Assembly: GCA_018292915.2 (NCBI GenBank)
Contig: JACVVK020000392.1
Coordinates: forward strand, 212,501 to 276,500
Direction: 5' to 3'
Origin: Batillaria attramentaria
Taxonomy: Eukaryota; Mollusca; Gastropoda; Batillariidae
DNA: 64,000 bases
In this document: positions 28,826 to 39,702 of the stretch, one piece after another
Layout: every line of letters begins with the position of its first letter
How positions within the stretch are numbered: the stretch's first letter is position 1
The notes under the pieces: model-generated
Databases searched by the model: none
Told to the model about the DNA's origin: nothing
Seen by the model: the letters and a program-made list of their open reading frames with translations, nothing else
Position numbers and translations under genes: made by a program

Positions 28826-29146
28826 AGCCTGCTCTTAACTGGACACAGCGCGCGAAACACACATGTGCACATCACAGTCGTTGCGCTCTGTGTGTCTACT
28901 AACTACAAAACTGAACACAGCGGCTGTGCTCAGTGACAAACCGATTGAAGATGCACTGTCCGCCATGTCTGCGAGCCGAGTGACGTAGTACAGCCAATCA
29001 GAACCTGTTGTGAAAACCACAGTCACAGTTGTGGCTAATTGAAATCCAGGTTCCTGTGATGACAGGCGGAAACCCCCAAAATCACAACTGTGTCACAACT
29101 GTGGACAGCACTGTGGCGCTCCGCAGTGCCCAGTTAAGAGCCGGCT
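28826..29146. mobile_element. PIF/Harbinger-like MITE, copy 2
   Basis: The 321 bp copy has the same terminal inverted repeats as the 14.0 kb copy and TTA on both sides (28823-28825 and 29147-29149). Confidence 0.85.
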
Positions 29147-29149
29147 TTA

Positions 29150-29837
29150 TACATGTACGTATTGAGACTTTACGGCTACTCACTCACTATCTAAACGCGT
29201 GTAACGAACTCTGGTCTATGCTGGTTACAAGCCAGTAATAGCTTCCGGGGGCATGTAGTAATAATTGCGCTAAACATAGTACAGAACTCTTGCCCCTTTT
29301 TTCACTTTGTGTGCAGAGTAACAAATGGCAATCCGGGGCCGCTTGTTGGCTTTGTAAATAAGTTTCATGCCAGGTAATAGTGAAAACAGTGGGGGGGGGG
29401 GGGGGGGGAGTGAACCTGGCATGTGGACTATTTGTATTTATGCGCGACTGGCACAAGAGCTTTTTTAAATTTTTTTTTTTGGCTGCCACAACTCTTTTGC
29501 CACTTCCAGTGGTGTTCCTCCTAGGTCATGGGTGGAATCCACGGAGGGCTCGGAAGCTGGGGCAATTTTTATTGTGCATGATGATGGAGATGAGGATGAT
29601 GGTAAGATGGTAAGATGATGCTATGGGGGTCCGTGTGGTTTGGGACTGCAGAACAGGGCCGCATTCCCACGCTTCCTGTCATAAATAATCCGGCATTAAC
29701 CTGGCCCGGGAACTACGGCACAAGAGCTACAGACGACAAGGGAATAATGGGTCAGGTGGTCGCTGCTAGCATTGCAAAAAAAGTGGAATATTGGAATTTG
29801 TTTAATCTTACCCTACACATGAGTCTTTTGGCTGCTG

Positions 29838-29870
<33 letters not shown>

Positions 29871-30400
29871 TTTTTTTTTTTTGGGGGGGGGGGGGTGTTA
29901 AAGCAGCGCAGCGTTATGTTTAATAGGAATATAATTATTGCATTTTCTTTGAAATCCGTGTCTCTACCGTGTAGCCTGCTCTCGATGACTTCCGGTGTCC
30001 GGTAGGGGCGACAACGCTTGCCGTTTCCGTCAAAACTGTGTTTCGTCTCAAGGACGTGTGGTCAATGCCGTGTTAAGTCCGAGACGGTGACCATACAATA
30101 GTGGTCATTTTGCCGTTCCCATATCTGCTGCTTCCCCCCTCTCGTCTGTCTGAGCTAAACAATCGATTGTCTGGGCACACGAAACCCGGGCGGGAATTAA
30201 CTCCTCAGTGGGAATGGCCGCGTGGCATTTTTGGCGTACGCAGGAATGACTCCGGATTTTTTTTCCCTGAGGTTAGTTAGTTCGGTAGTTAGTTAGTTGA
30301 AGCTGCTGACCTCGACTGTATCACAGGCGCCCGCAACTTATTATCAACTTACCGCACTCGCGCTCGCCTACACTCCATACACAATATTCTAACGACGATA
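29150..30400. other. Unassigned interval with G runs and a (GT)n-T-G tract
   Basis: G runs at 29390-29409 and 29881-29894, and (GT)n at 29845-29868. No gene or dispersed repeat was recognised in the remainder. Confidence 0.5.
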
Positions 30401-30407
30401 CCTAGCT

Positions 30408-30515
30408 GACGCAACGCGTGTTCCTGTGATCTGCAGGACTCGCTCTCGTGTCGATGCTGATCTCGACACCTTAGGCTAAGGCGCGCGCAACTTTCTCGCT
30501 TTCCTTCTCTCTGTG
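30408..30515 (+). repeat. Repeat R, unit 1 of 4
   Basis: Motifs GCCTGTGATCTGCA/TTCCTGTGATCTGCAGG, CTCGACACCT and GGCGCGCGCAA recur at 31078-31240, 31688-31790 and 31826-31915, with other sequence in between. It is a diverged, dispersed local repeat. Confidence 0.6.
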
Positions 30516-30579
30516 TCATAATGATTCCCATCAAGGCCAGGATTCCCATCAACTTTCCACGATGGCTTTTCGTCTTGTT

Positions 30580-30844
30580 GATGGCACATTGCCTGCCTAC
30601 TTGTCCTCATTATTAACCATCAGTCTACCAACCATCCAGGTCTCTTCGCTCTATCTCTGGACGCCTTCTTGTCATACCTAAGACCTACATGAAGTCCTTT
30701 GAACGAAGATCCTATCAATTCCAAGCCTTTGTAATTTGGAAATCTCTTCCCCAGTACATTCGAATTGTATCTAACTTGCTTGATTTTAAAGCGAAACTGA
30801 AAAACCTTCTTGTTCAGACTGTCCCAATGATTAATTCACCATAG
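30580..30844 (+). pseudogene. LINE ORF2 C-terminal remnant
   Basis: After one frame change it reads YMKSFERRSYQFQAFVIWKS, LPQYIR and DFKAKLKNLLVQ, ending at TAG (30842). FERRSYQFQA..IW.SLP...FK..LK is the usual C-terminal block of CR1/L2 LINEs. SINE-1 has inserted exactly at its stop. Confidence 0.7.
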
Positions 30845-30851
30845 ATCTTCA

Positions 30852-31027
30852 GGGGAGCCGGGGTGGTCGAATGGTAGAACGCTGGACTTCTTATGCTCGG
30901 GTCGTGAGTTCGTATCCCGGCTGGGGCCAAATATTTGTGCCGGCTTTTTCATCGTTGCCTGCATCTTTGGTATCACCCGTCTGTGGTGGAAAAGGACGTT
31001 AAGCCCCCAAACCCCGACCCCACCCAC
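30852..31027 (+). mobile_element. SINE-1 at a LINE stop codon
   Basis: Full copy flanked by CCATAGATCTTCA (30839-30851 and 31028-31040), an exact 13 bp duplication. Confidence 0.92.
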
Positions 31028-31077
31028 CCATAGATCTTCATCCGTTCTGAGCCCTCTTGCTGGTGGAGACTGTAGGG

Positions 31078-31915
31078 CGAAGCAATGCGTGCGCCTGTGA
31101 TCTGCACGGATCGCTCGCGCATCGCCCGTCGACCGAGGCTCATCTCGACAACTCAGGCTCAGGCGCGCGCAATTCCGCGTGCACGCTTTCCTTTACTCTG
31201 TGTAATGACACACTAACGGCGATTGTTGGAGGAATCAATGCGTGTAGTCAAAGAGCACAAATGCACGTGTTCTCAGTATATATCCCCTGTTAGCCTCTGG
31301 CATCATAGTCACCCCCTAAAAATGCTTCAATCTAGAAACAAAACTTACCATACACAGACCATTCAAGGGCGCGCACAGGACAGGAGTTTAAAAAACAAAC
31401 AAACAATAAATGTATTCTTTCCCCTCAGGCCTCACTGGAGTAATGCTAGTCTACTTTCTGTCTTAGCCAGGCCAGGGAAGCCGCTTCATCCAACTCCGCT
31501 CTCGTCACTTTTGCCTCTCCTCTGTGCAAAAAGTCCCAGCTTTACTGGCAGCTTGCCTCTTGTTGCAGGCCCAATATACAAAAAATCACGCTTTGTCATG
31601 ACAACAAAAATCACTCCAAACTAGCACGCTCGCCAAACAGGGTTCTTCAAATAAACACCAAACAGGACCCCATGCTCAGTTTGTGTCCCTACGCCTGTGC
31701 CTGTGATCTGCAGATAATCGCTCGTGCAGGTTCCGTCGAAAGATACTCAAATCGACACCTCAACAGGCGCGCGCATGCTTTCCGACACAAGTAACATTCT
31801 AACGGTGACTGTGGGACGAATTAAGCGACTCGTGTGCCTGTGATCTGCACGGATCGCTCATGCTTCGTAGGCTGACGCTGAGCTCGACACCTCAGGCCGA
31901 GGCGCGTGGTTTGCA
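31078..31915 (+). repeat. Repeat R, units 2-4, surrounding repeat U
   Basis: R units at 31078-31240, 31688-31790 and 31826-31915 share CCTGTGATCTGCA, ATCGCTC and CGACA(C/A)CTCAG. Repeat U (31270-31670) lies between units 2 and 3. Confidence 0.6.
31270..31670 (+). mobile_element. Repeat U, about 400 bp, copy 1
   Basis: Nearly the whole segment is repeated at 60960-61395 in the same orientation: AAAATGCTTCA(A/G)TCTAGAAA, CAGGCCT(C/T)ACTGGAGTAAT, GTGCAAAAAGTCC, GGCAGCTTGCCTCTT and CTCGCCAAACAGGGT. A TATATA lies near the start and CAAATAAACACCAAAC at the end, so an LTR-like unit is possible. Coding is not evident. Confidence 0.6.
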
Positions 31916-32917
31916 TGCAATCAAAGAGGCGTGCGCGCGCGCGTGCAGGGTACGGCCTCTGGGCTGAATTGTTTCTTCGGCTGTGTGACGACAGAGGCGC
32001 ACACTCACAGCCTGGTGTTTTCGCACGGATCTCCTGCGCGGCCGCCCTACCACACCAGCCTGTCTCAGGCTTACAGTCGTCTGTCAAATGGCGTGCAGAT
32101 TGTTGTATGCGTAGCGTGGACATTTTCTTCTTTTTTTTCTTGCTGAAGCTGTCTTCAGCTGCATCTTGACCCAACCCGGAGAGTCGTTTGATGGTCAATG
32201 TTTCCTGCAACACTACTGGTATTCAGTTGAGCTTCCAGACACAAGCGTTTTGTCAGTTTTAAAAACTTTATTCACGTGAATAAAGTAATTGATTTTTAAT
32301 TTCTAATAAAATCTCGGAGGTTGCTGGCTCCTAGGAAAGGTACTTCTCTCTCATATTTTAACCGAGAAAAGTTTTTCGCGTAACACATTCGGAGCATAGG
32401 TAAATTAAGAAAGTCATCTGACATTTCTCAACAAGGAAAGACGAAGAAGGAAAAAGTCCTAGCAAGTGTTTGCTGAAACATACATGAACCAGCGAGCTTA
32501 CTTCTCTACAGACCCGTAGCATGTGAAAGCAGGTAAGTCTCATTTTTGCTTGTTACGTCCAATTACAGCGAATGTACGGGATTTAAGATATTTACAAGAA
32601 GCTGTTCTTGTTATTTATTTGTTGTTTTATTCAGAAAATGTGTTTTTTTTTTAGAAAAAGAAAGTTCAAGAACGACAAACAAGAACAAACAAGCAAGATG
32701 GAAAAGGGAAGCAAATTATGCTGCCGACGCAACTGTTGAAAATGTCAGAGGCAGTACTTATGTTTCCTGAGTGTAAGAAGTGCCAAGGGAAATGGTTTCT
32801 TATCTATATCCTGTATAAAGACAAATCCTCACAAAAAAGGAACTTGTCAGAACATAGCAAGCACAGCAAATTTGTTTGTAACTGGGTGAATCTTGAATCT
32901 AGATTCATTCATTATCT
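31916..32917. other. Unassigned interval
   Basis: No gene or dispersed repeat was recognised. Frames at 31906-32169 and 32546-32936 are short and without domains. Confidence 0.5.
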
Positions 32918-33085
32918 GGGGAGCCAGAATATCTGATTGGTAGAGCGTCGGACTTTCAATGCTAGGGTCGTGAGTTCGAATCCCGGCTTGGGCCAAACAT
33001 TCGTGCTGGCCTTTTTCTCGTTGTCCTGTCTTTGAAATCACCCATACGTGGCGAAAAAGGACGTTAAATTCCCAAACACCCACCC
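32918..33085 (+). mobile_element. SINE-1
   Basis: Full copy with an altered head (GGGAGCCAGAATATCTGATT) and intact B-box GAGTTCGAATCCC. No clear duplication. Confidence 0.87.
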
Positions 33086-33389
33086 ATTCTCATTTAATAT
33101 CCTAGAGGCATCATTTCCCGAATCATATTTACAAGGAATGTTTCCATGTCATACTCAGGCATGAAGTCTGTGTGTTCGGAAAAATCTCCTTTCTTTATAA
33201 CATCGCATCAACAATTTCTAAAGTGGGCAAGACGTTCTGTCGTTCCTTTTCCGTACCGTCAGTGACTTGGAAAATGGCCACGTCCTTCATTGTTCCAGAT
33301 TCTTTATTCTAGGAAACTTTGTCCGCACTGCTGGCGACTTGGAACCGTCTCTTGTAACTCTAGGTCCACAATTTGTAGTGCAAAAAAAT

Positions 33390-33390
<1 letters not shown>

Positions 33391-33450
<60 letters not shown>

Positions 33451-33545
33451 ACGTTATATACGTTTTCTATGTTATGTGTAGTTTATGTACGCGCCCTGAG
33501 CTCTTGTGAGATGGGGCGCCACAAATACCCTATTATTATATAAAG
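33391..33545 (+). mobile_element. (GT)n plus LINE 3' stem-loop end
   Basis: (GT)n to 33447 is followed by GCGCCCTGAGCTCTTGTGAG, ATGGGGCGCCACAAATAC and ATTATTAT. The GCGCCC/GGGCGC stem and ATT tail match the LINE ends at 7.8 and 46.3 kb. Confidence 0.65.
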
Positions 33546-33680
33546 ACTTTTTCTTGACTGCGGAAATGTGTGTTTTGTAAAACTAAAAAGTAATTACTGA
33601 CATGAGCGTTTTATTACTTTCACGCACAGATGGTTCTTTGTATTCACGCATTCTTGGACTCGTTCCGTTCCTTTTGGACT

Positions 33681-33855
33681 GGGGAGCAGGGGTGGCCGAA
33701 TGGTAGAGCGCTGGACTTCTAATGCTCGGGTCCTGAGTTCGTATCCCGGCTGGAGCCAAATATTTTGTGCTGGCTTTTTCATCGTTGCCCCGTCTTTGAC
33801 ATCACCCTTATGTGGTGGAAAAGGACGTTAAACCCCCAAACACCCACCCACCCCT
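33681..33855 (+). mobile_element. SINE-1
   Basis: Full copy; CCTTTTGGACT (33670-33680) and CCTTCTGGATT (33856-33866) are a likely aged duplication. Confidence 0.88.
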
Positions 33856-34148
33856 CCTTCTGGATTGAACTCGCGCCTGCAGGCACCCCCCTCCCCACTC
33901 TCACGTTACGATTAACGATACATGTAATCAATATGTTTACTCGCATGACACCCAGGGATTTTCAACAAGACTACCCGGGGGTTTTCTGTTGTTGGTGGTG
34001 GTTGTAGTGGTATTTTTTCTTTTTTTCTTTTTTTGTTGTTTTGTTTTTCTTTTCATTGCTGCATTTGTTTTTAATAGATTGGAGTATACTGATGTCCAAA
34101 ACTACTTACCACTTCCATCCTGCAGACCCACCCTTAGCGCAACCAGAC

Positions 34149-34366
34149 GCCCCCCCTCCCCCCCCCCCCCCACACACACACCGGTGTTTGGGTATGTATT
34201 TGAGAGTTTAACGTCTTTTTCCACCACGCATGGATGATATCACAGACGGGGCAACGAGAAAAAGGCCAGCACAAATATTTGGCCCACGCCGGGATTCGAA
34301 CTCACGACCCGAGCATGGAAAGTCCGACGCTCTACCATTCGGTCACCCCGGCTCCGCGCCCACCCC
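34149..34366 (-). mobile_element. SINE-1 with enlarged C-rich tail
   Basis: Minus-strand copy flanked by CTTAGCGCAACCAGAC (34133-34148) and CTTAACGCAACCAGAC (34367-34382), 15 of 16 bases identical. The CCC/CCCACACAC run at 34149-34182 is within the duplication. Confidence 0.9.
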
Positions 34367-34683
34367 CTTAACGCAACCAGACAAATACAATTAATAAAAG
34401 GGAAAAGTAACTGGATGTGAGGTGAAAGGGAGGGGGGGGGGCACCCCTTTCGACGCTCTAAGTCCGGTTGCTAATGAAGGGATACTGCAAAACGACCGTT
34501 TTCGTAACTTCGTGGTCTCTGATACTGAATGAATCAGGCTTGGAAAACCCCCGGCTTGCTTGTCTTGGCTTGCGGCCGCCGGCAACCAGGCTATACATGA
34601 AAAAGCGTACGTGCCTACCCGGTATTAGGCCCGATCTGACCCGTTCCGGACCCAGACATTCGGAAAACAATGTTCTTCAATGC

Positions 34684-34855
34684 GGGGAGCCGGGGTGGCC
34701 GAATGGTAGAGCGTTGGACTTCTAATGCTTGGGTCGTCAGTTCGTATCCCGGCTGGGGCCAGATATGTGTGCTGGCTTTTTCATCGTTGCCCTGTCTTTG
34801 ATATCACCCGTATGTGGTGGAAAAGGACGTTAAACCTCCAAACACCCACCCACCC
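34684..34855 (+). mobile_element. SINE-1
   Basis: Full copy flanked by the exact 14 bp duplication ATGTTCTTCAATGC (34670-34683 and 34856-34869). Confidence 0.93.
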
Positions 34856-35097
34856 ATGTTCTTCAATGCTGCTGTAACTTCTATTCGCGCAATACTATTT
34901 TAAACGCACAATGACTTACGAAACGACGACTGAGAATAATCAAGGTTATTATAAACAGGCACAATCACGAGGGTTTAGAATAATGGTATGCACAACGAGA
35001 TTTTTCTTCAACATTGCTGTGCGTTCGACGCGGACATTCTATTTTCAAGACACAAAAACTTGTTAAAGTCCCAATACGTACGACAGGCATACAACAG

Positions 35098-35278
35098 GGG
35101 TGGGGTGGGGTGGGTGGGTGTTTAGGGGTTTAACGTCCTTTTCCACCACATACGGGTGATATCAAAGACGGGGCAACGATGAAAAAGCCAGCACAAATAT
35201 TTGGCCCCAGCCGGGATTCGAACTCACGACCCGAGCACTGAGAGTCCAACGCTCTATTACTCGGCCACCCGGCTCCCC
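35098..35278 (-). mobile_element. SINE-1
   Basis: Full minus-strand copy with GGGGTGGGGTGGGTGGG tail side; head has CTATTACTCGGCC. No clear duplication. Confidence 0.88.
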
Positions 35279-36110
35279 ACTTTATTGTAGAAGTTGGCGG
35301 AATTTCAAAGAGATCTGTGAGTGCATGATGGCAACGAGGCATGCGGCATGTAAATATGCAAGCCTGAGTTACTTCCGGCCAAAATAAGGCCAATGTTTCC
35401 TGCAGGGAGACGAGAATGGATAAGTAAACCAACAGAACACAAACAGCAATAAAACAAAATAGCGAAAACAAATGCGACTGCCGCAATATCACATGCCAGC
35501 TGTTCATATTGACAAAGCCACCGTGCACATTCTTTTGTATCCGGAGCGAGGAAGGAACAACAGCAGTGCAATTTCCACCGGAGCTTGTTTGAGGTAGGCC
35601 AATTTTCCGCGTCCTAAAAATATGTTAGAATAACAGAGTCATGCCCGGATCGTTCTATCACTGTTTTGGCATCCTAGTGGGGCACCCAAATCGAGATCAT
35701 CAACGAACGCGTGAACAAACAAAGAAAAAGAAAAACCAAACACCACCATAAAAAACAAAAAACCCCACCAAAAAACAAAAACAAAACAACGTAATCGTTG
35801 CAAAATACATTTTTTTAATCAATGGGTATGTTCGTGCTCGCTAGCAGTCCACTTTCCAAAACGTTTTTAGTCTTGAATCTTCCTTCGGTGCCGAGAACCA
35901 TATGACAATTAGGGCAAATGTGGCAAGTTTAATCTTCTGGTGGCGGGGATGGGTGTGGGTGTGTGTGGAGGGTGTGCGGGGAGGGGGGGGGGGTCTGAAG
36001 CTCAAGATGCATGACCGAGCACGTGAACTTCCGAAGTTTTAGCAGAAAACATGTCATCACTGAGAATAAAAAAGTGATCGAATAACAATAATGAATTCAC
36101 AAGACATTTT
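35279..36110. other. Mostly unassigned, with an A/C tract and G run
   Basis: An A/C-rich stretch (35720-35790) and G-rich stretch (35940-35995) are present. A 132-codon minus frame at 35130-35528 is partly SINE and has no domain. Confidence 0.5.
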
Positions 36111-36111
36111 G

Positions 36112-36188
36112 GGTGGGTGTTTGGAGGTTTAACGTCCTTTTCCACCGCATACGGGTGATATCAAAGACGGGGCAACGATGAAAAAAGC
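36112..36188 (-). mobile_element. SINE-1 3' stub
   Basis: Only the tail half (GGGTGGGTGTTTGGAGGTTT to GGCAACGATGAAAAAAG) remains. TTTTGGG on both sides may be a short duplication. Confidence 0.8.
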
Positions 36189-36322
36189 CTTTTTGGGACA
36201 TCCTCACTGTGAAAAGTAAAACAAAATCAGACACCAAAAACAACGAAATAAAATCGACAGTGCCACTAAGAAAGAGAGAAAGAAACTAAGGAAGAAAAAA
36301 CGAAGAAACAAACGAACGAACA

Positions 36323-36355
<33 letters not shown>

Positions 36356-36618
36356 ACCAGCCAATATTGTTCAGAGACCCGAACTAATGCTTTCCTTTTT
36401 TCCCTTTTGGTGGAAATTGTCCTGAGGAGACCAATGCCCGCGTCTTAATTGCCCGGATGACAACTGTCCAGTAGGAGGTGCTCGCACGGAATATCTCCTG
36501 TCGGATATAGTTTATTGTAGGGAATTGTCCGGGTCTTCACACTCTGAGTAGCAACTGTCCTGGAACCGTGGTTAATTTACTACGATCCACAAACGTAGGG
36601 GTGTACCCCTCGTTGTGG

Positions 36619-36791
36619 GTGTGTGTGGGTGTTTCGGAGTTTAACGTCCTTTTCCACCACGTATGAGTGATACGATAGACGGGGCAACGAGAAAAAGGCC
36701 AGCACAAATACTTGGCCCCAACGGGGATTCGAACTCACGACCCGAGGATGGAAAATCCAGCGTTCTACCATTCGGCCATCGCGGCTCCTCC
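36619..36791 (-). mobile_element. SINE-1
   Basis: Full minus-strand copy; CCTCGTTGTGG before and TCTCGTTATGG after are an aged duplication. Confidence 0.87.
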
Positions 36792-37655
36792 CTCTCGTTA
36801 TGGACACGAACTAGGGTGGAAGATGCCCTAGTGGCCATTGTCCGACAGGCACTGTTCCCTCTAGCAAAATTCCTTACGAGGCCGTGCGGCGCCAGATAGC
36901 GTGCTTCACGTGCCGTATTTACAACCACAACGAGATGTTCTGCCCTCTTGGGATCACCCCCAATATCGGCCACTCTCCGTCATCTCCGAGCGTGTATGTG
37001 TTACGCGTATCTGGCGTGAGTGTGTGTGAAGCGTGCTTGACCCTAGTTCGGGTAACCCATGGGTGATCGGGGAAGTCACATCCTGGGTTTAGGGATCCAA
37101 GCGAACAAACTTTTTGGTGGCTACATCTTTTGCGTGGTGGCGAAGCACAAGAAAACGTCAGGCTAATGTAAGAAAAATGGAAACGCACCTAAGCTGTACG
37201 ATGATTCTTACTAGCTGAGCTTGATGGAAATTAGAATGGGATCCCCTATGCCGCACGGCGAACCTCACCTTGCAGTGTTAGCATGGAACATTTTCCACTG
37301 AGACACGCACGCACTGTAGCTTGTAGGGCTAAAGTGTATATTTTCATGGAGCGTTATTCAGCGTCAGTTGTGTCCTATCATTATATAAATATTGGTCCAG
37401 CCACCACAGAGATATTAATGTGTTGATTTTTTCCTATTGTTGGATACATGACCCTTCATTACAGGAGAGGGACAGCATGGCTAACTTGACGCACGCCCTT
37501 CCCTCGTTCTCGTAGTGTTTGGGGAATCCTATCGCTTCCAAAAGTTCTTCTCGTCAGGCGACGCTGAGTCTGTTTTCCTCCGAAAAATTAAGATGTAAGC
37601 TCAAGGCACATCAAAGAAACGGGCGGTTCGTGTGTTTGAGAGAGATACGGGCGAA
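36792..37655. other. Unassigned interval
   Basis: No gene or repeat relationship recognised. Confidence 0.45.
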
Positions 37656-37659
37656 TGAG

Positions 37660-37735
37660 TGAATGAGTGAGTGAGTGACTGAGTTTTTAGGGCTTAACGC
37701 CGCACAAGCAACAAAGACTAATTCGCGTCTAAAAT
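37660..37735 (-). mobile_element. SINE-2 3' fragment
   Basis: GAGTGAGTGAGTGACTGAGT, TTTTAGGGCTTAACGCCGCA and CAAGCAACAAAGACTAATTCG; the reverse complement matches the 3' end of 38.0-38.12 kb and a fragment at 47.55 kb. Confidence 0.55.
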
Positions 37736-37991
37736 TACAGACGACAGGATATGGTACGGGATTTGTTTTTTAGCAGCAGGAAATTCGCGGATTCCTGTAT
37801 CATTTTGACACGAAGACACACAGCTCGGATGACACAGTCCAACAGAACAGTAATTTCTGCGTAACTTTCTTGGGCTTTTTTTGGAGCCTGCCAAATTGTC
37901 AGCCTCATTTCTGTTCCGCTGTAAGTCCGGCGAAGACTGCCATTGGGGGGGAAAGATAAGAAACATACGCGTACATTCCGGACTTCTTCGG

Positions 37992-38120
37992 GAGTCGGGA
38001 TAGTCTAGTGGGCAGAGCGCTGGACATGCAATGTTCTGGTCGTGAGTTCGAATCCCGTCTTGCAGCCTTCCTCTTCTCCCTTGCGCTGCGTTAACCCCGG
38101 AAAAACTCACTCACTCTTCT
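37992..38120 (+). mobile_element. SINE-2
   Basis: A tRNA-like head (ATAGTCTAGTGGGCAGAGCG, GAGTTCGAATCCCGTC) is followed by CTTGCGCTGCGTTAACCCCG and the tail AAAAACTCACTCACTC. Head resembles SINE-1 but the tail differs. Confidence 0.65.
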
Positions 38121-38224
38121 TCATCTTCTGCGGTCGATTTGACTGGCCGCGTAAGAGTTAAGCGTAACGTTGTAGTTGACTGGAACTAACGAAAAAATCA
38201 ACACTTCTTGCATCATTAACTTTT

Positions 38225-38500
38225 TCTTCTGCGGTCAATTCGACTGGATGCGTCAGATCTGCAGCCCGATCGCCATGACGAATCCCACGGTGTTCTCCAG
38301 GTCATGACGGCTACCCCCCAAAGCTGCATCTGTAGTCTGCGCTCTCTGGTCAGGTTTGAAGTCGTATTAGCATCATCGGTAGGACAGTACTGAAGGATGT
38401 GTTCTGGGGTCTGGGATCCAGTGCTACATGGACACTCGTCAGTGTGGGCAATCTTGAGGGGGCTCAATAGTCGTCTTGGAGTCAATAGTTGAGCTTCTTC
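38225..38500 (-). pseudogene. LINE ORF2 C-terminus with zinc-knuckle-like motif
   Basis: The minus frame contains KIAHTDECPCSTGSQTPEH then ILQYCP. The C-x-C...H-x4-C arrangement with Q-T-x-x-H matches the Cys/His motif after the RT or RNase H region in several LINE clades. The C-terminal continuation is RRLQMQLWGVAVMTW. It has no RT and is a remnant of a LINE different from the others here. Confidence 0.65.
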
Positions 38501-38504
38501 GCGT

Positions 38505-38552
38505 TGACCCGTCTTTGACATCACTCGTCGGGGATGGTAAAGAACGTTAACC
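38505..38552 (+). mobile_element. Old SINE-1 3' fragment
   Basis: CCCGTCTTTGACATCACTCG and GGTAAAGAACGTTAACCC follow the SINE-1 3' body order. A younger SINE-1 inserted just after it. Confidence 0.6.
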
Positions 38553-38570
38553 CGCCAACCGACCAGTGAG

Positions 38571-38740
38571 GGTGGGTGGGTGTTTGGGAGTTTAACGTCC
38601 TTTTCCACCAGGAATGGGTGCTTTCAAAGACGGGGCAACGAGAAAAAGGCCAGCACAAATATGTGTGGCCCCAACCGGGATTCGAACTTACGACCCGAGC
38701 ATTGGGAGTCCAACGCTCTACCATTCGGCTGTCCCGGCTC
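38571..38740 (-). mobile_element. SINE-1 with 20 bp duplication
   Basis: Full minus-strand copy between CCCGCCAACCGACCAGTGAG (38551-38570) and CCCGCCAACCGACCAATGAG (38741-38760), 19 of 20 identical, the longest duplication seen. Confidence 0.93.
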
Positions 38741-39111
38741 CCCGCCAACCGACCAATGAGGACACCAAAGACCATGGTATACATTCATCAGGGTCTTTGA
38801 GGGCACATTCAAAGCACTGCAACCAGAATTTTGTATTCACAGAAGGCAGGGAGATCAGGCTTGTTGAGGTCGAGTGCCATTCATTTTGTCCGCGAAGAAG
38901 TGGGGGTGTCAAAGCTATGGGCCCAGGGCACTTGCAAAAAGGTCCGTACAAATTCTTGTGCATGTTCCGAACAAACAGTCCACTTGTGTGCGTTTTAAAA
39001 GGTTTCTGTCTGCATTTGCATCGTTACGTCGTCACAGAGCGAGCTATGGTTATGTGGATTGGAGTGGCTGCTTGCACGCTGAGACGCTATTAGCTGTTCC
39101 TCGTGTCGATT

Positions 39112-39203
39112 TTAACTCTTTGACGACGGAGCGCAATTTCTGACACACGATTTCCTATAGGAAATCGTGTGTCAGAAATTGCGCTCCGTCGTCAAAGAGT
39201 TAA
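39112..39203. mobile_element. Perfect 92 bp palindrome, TTAA-ended mini-MITE
   Basis: Arms 39112-39157 and 39158-39203 are exact reverse complements over 46 bp with no spacer. Each outer end is TTAA followed by CTCTTTGACGACGG. Terminal TTAA plus a C-rich CTTTGA start fits piggyBac-type elements, which duplicate TTAA. If so, the whole element is two fused terminal repeats of 42 bp. Confidence 0.8.
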
Positions 39204-39254
39204 TGGAACCTGCCACAGATTTGTTTCTCCCTCTGCTGTTACAACAGAGCACTG

Positions 39255-39545
39255 TCAATGAAAAGGGGCGAGCCCCCAGAATTCAGCCAATCGCGTCCCG
39301 CGGCATAATGAGCACAACACATGGCACGCACATGTAGTTTGATATGACTGAAACATGGAAAGAAAGCAGTAAGCCCATTGACGTCATTTGAGGAAAAAAG
39401 ATCATTACGTCAGTCTCTCTCATCTCGAAATCACTCCTTTCTTCTCTGATAAAATGACGTCATGGACGTAGCGTGTTTTGCCCGTACGAGGCACAGTAAA
39501 GAGGCGTGGCGTTGGCCTCCGGGTTTGCCGAGTGGAGTCGTCTAC
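39255..39545 (+). mobile_element. CRE-rich repeat, copy 1
   Basis: GAATTCAGCCAATCGCGT, CACATGTAGTTTGATATGAC, CATTTGAGGAAAAAAGATCA and TTGCCGAGTGGAGTCGTCTA recur in order at 46.74-47.07 kb. Two perfect TGACGTCA sites (39379-39386 and 39455-39462) are present. Promoter-like, but with no attached gene. Confidence 0.65.
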
Positions 39546-39702
39546 TGTGTTGCTAATGTTGTTTCTAGAGTTTTGTCCCCTTTGTGAAGGTCGACAGGAC
39601 TATCTGATGCATGGCGAGAGACTACGACGAAAGTCTGAGACTTGCTTGACTAAGCTGAGACTAAAGCTAAGGCAAGTTTGCGACTAATTCAGGGATTAAA
39701 CG

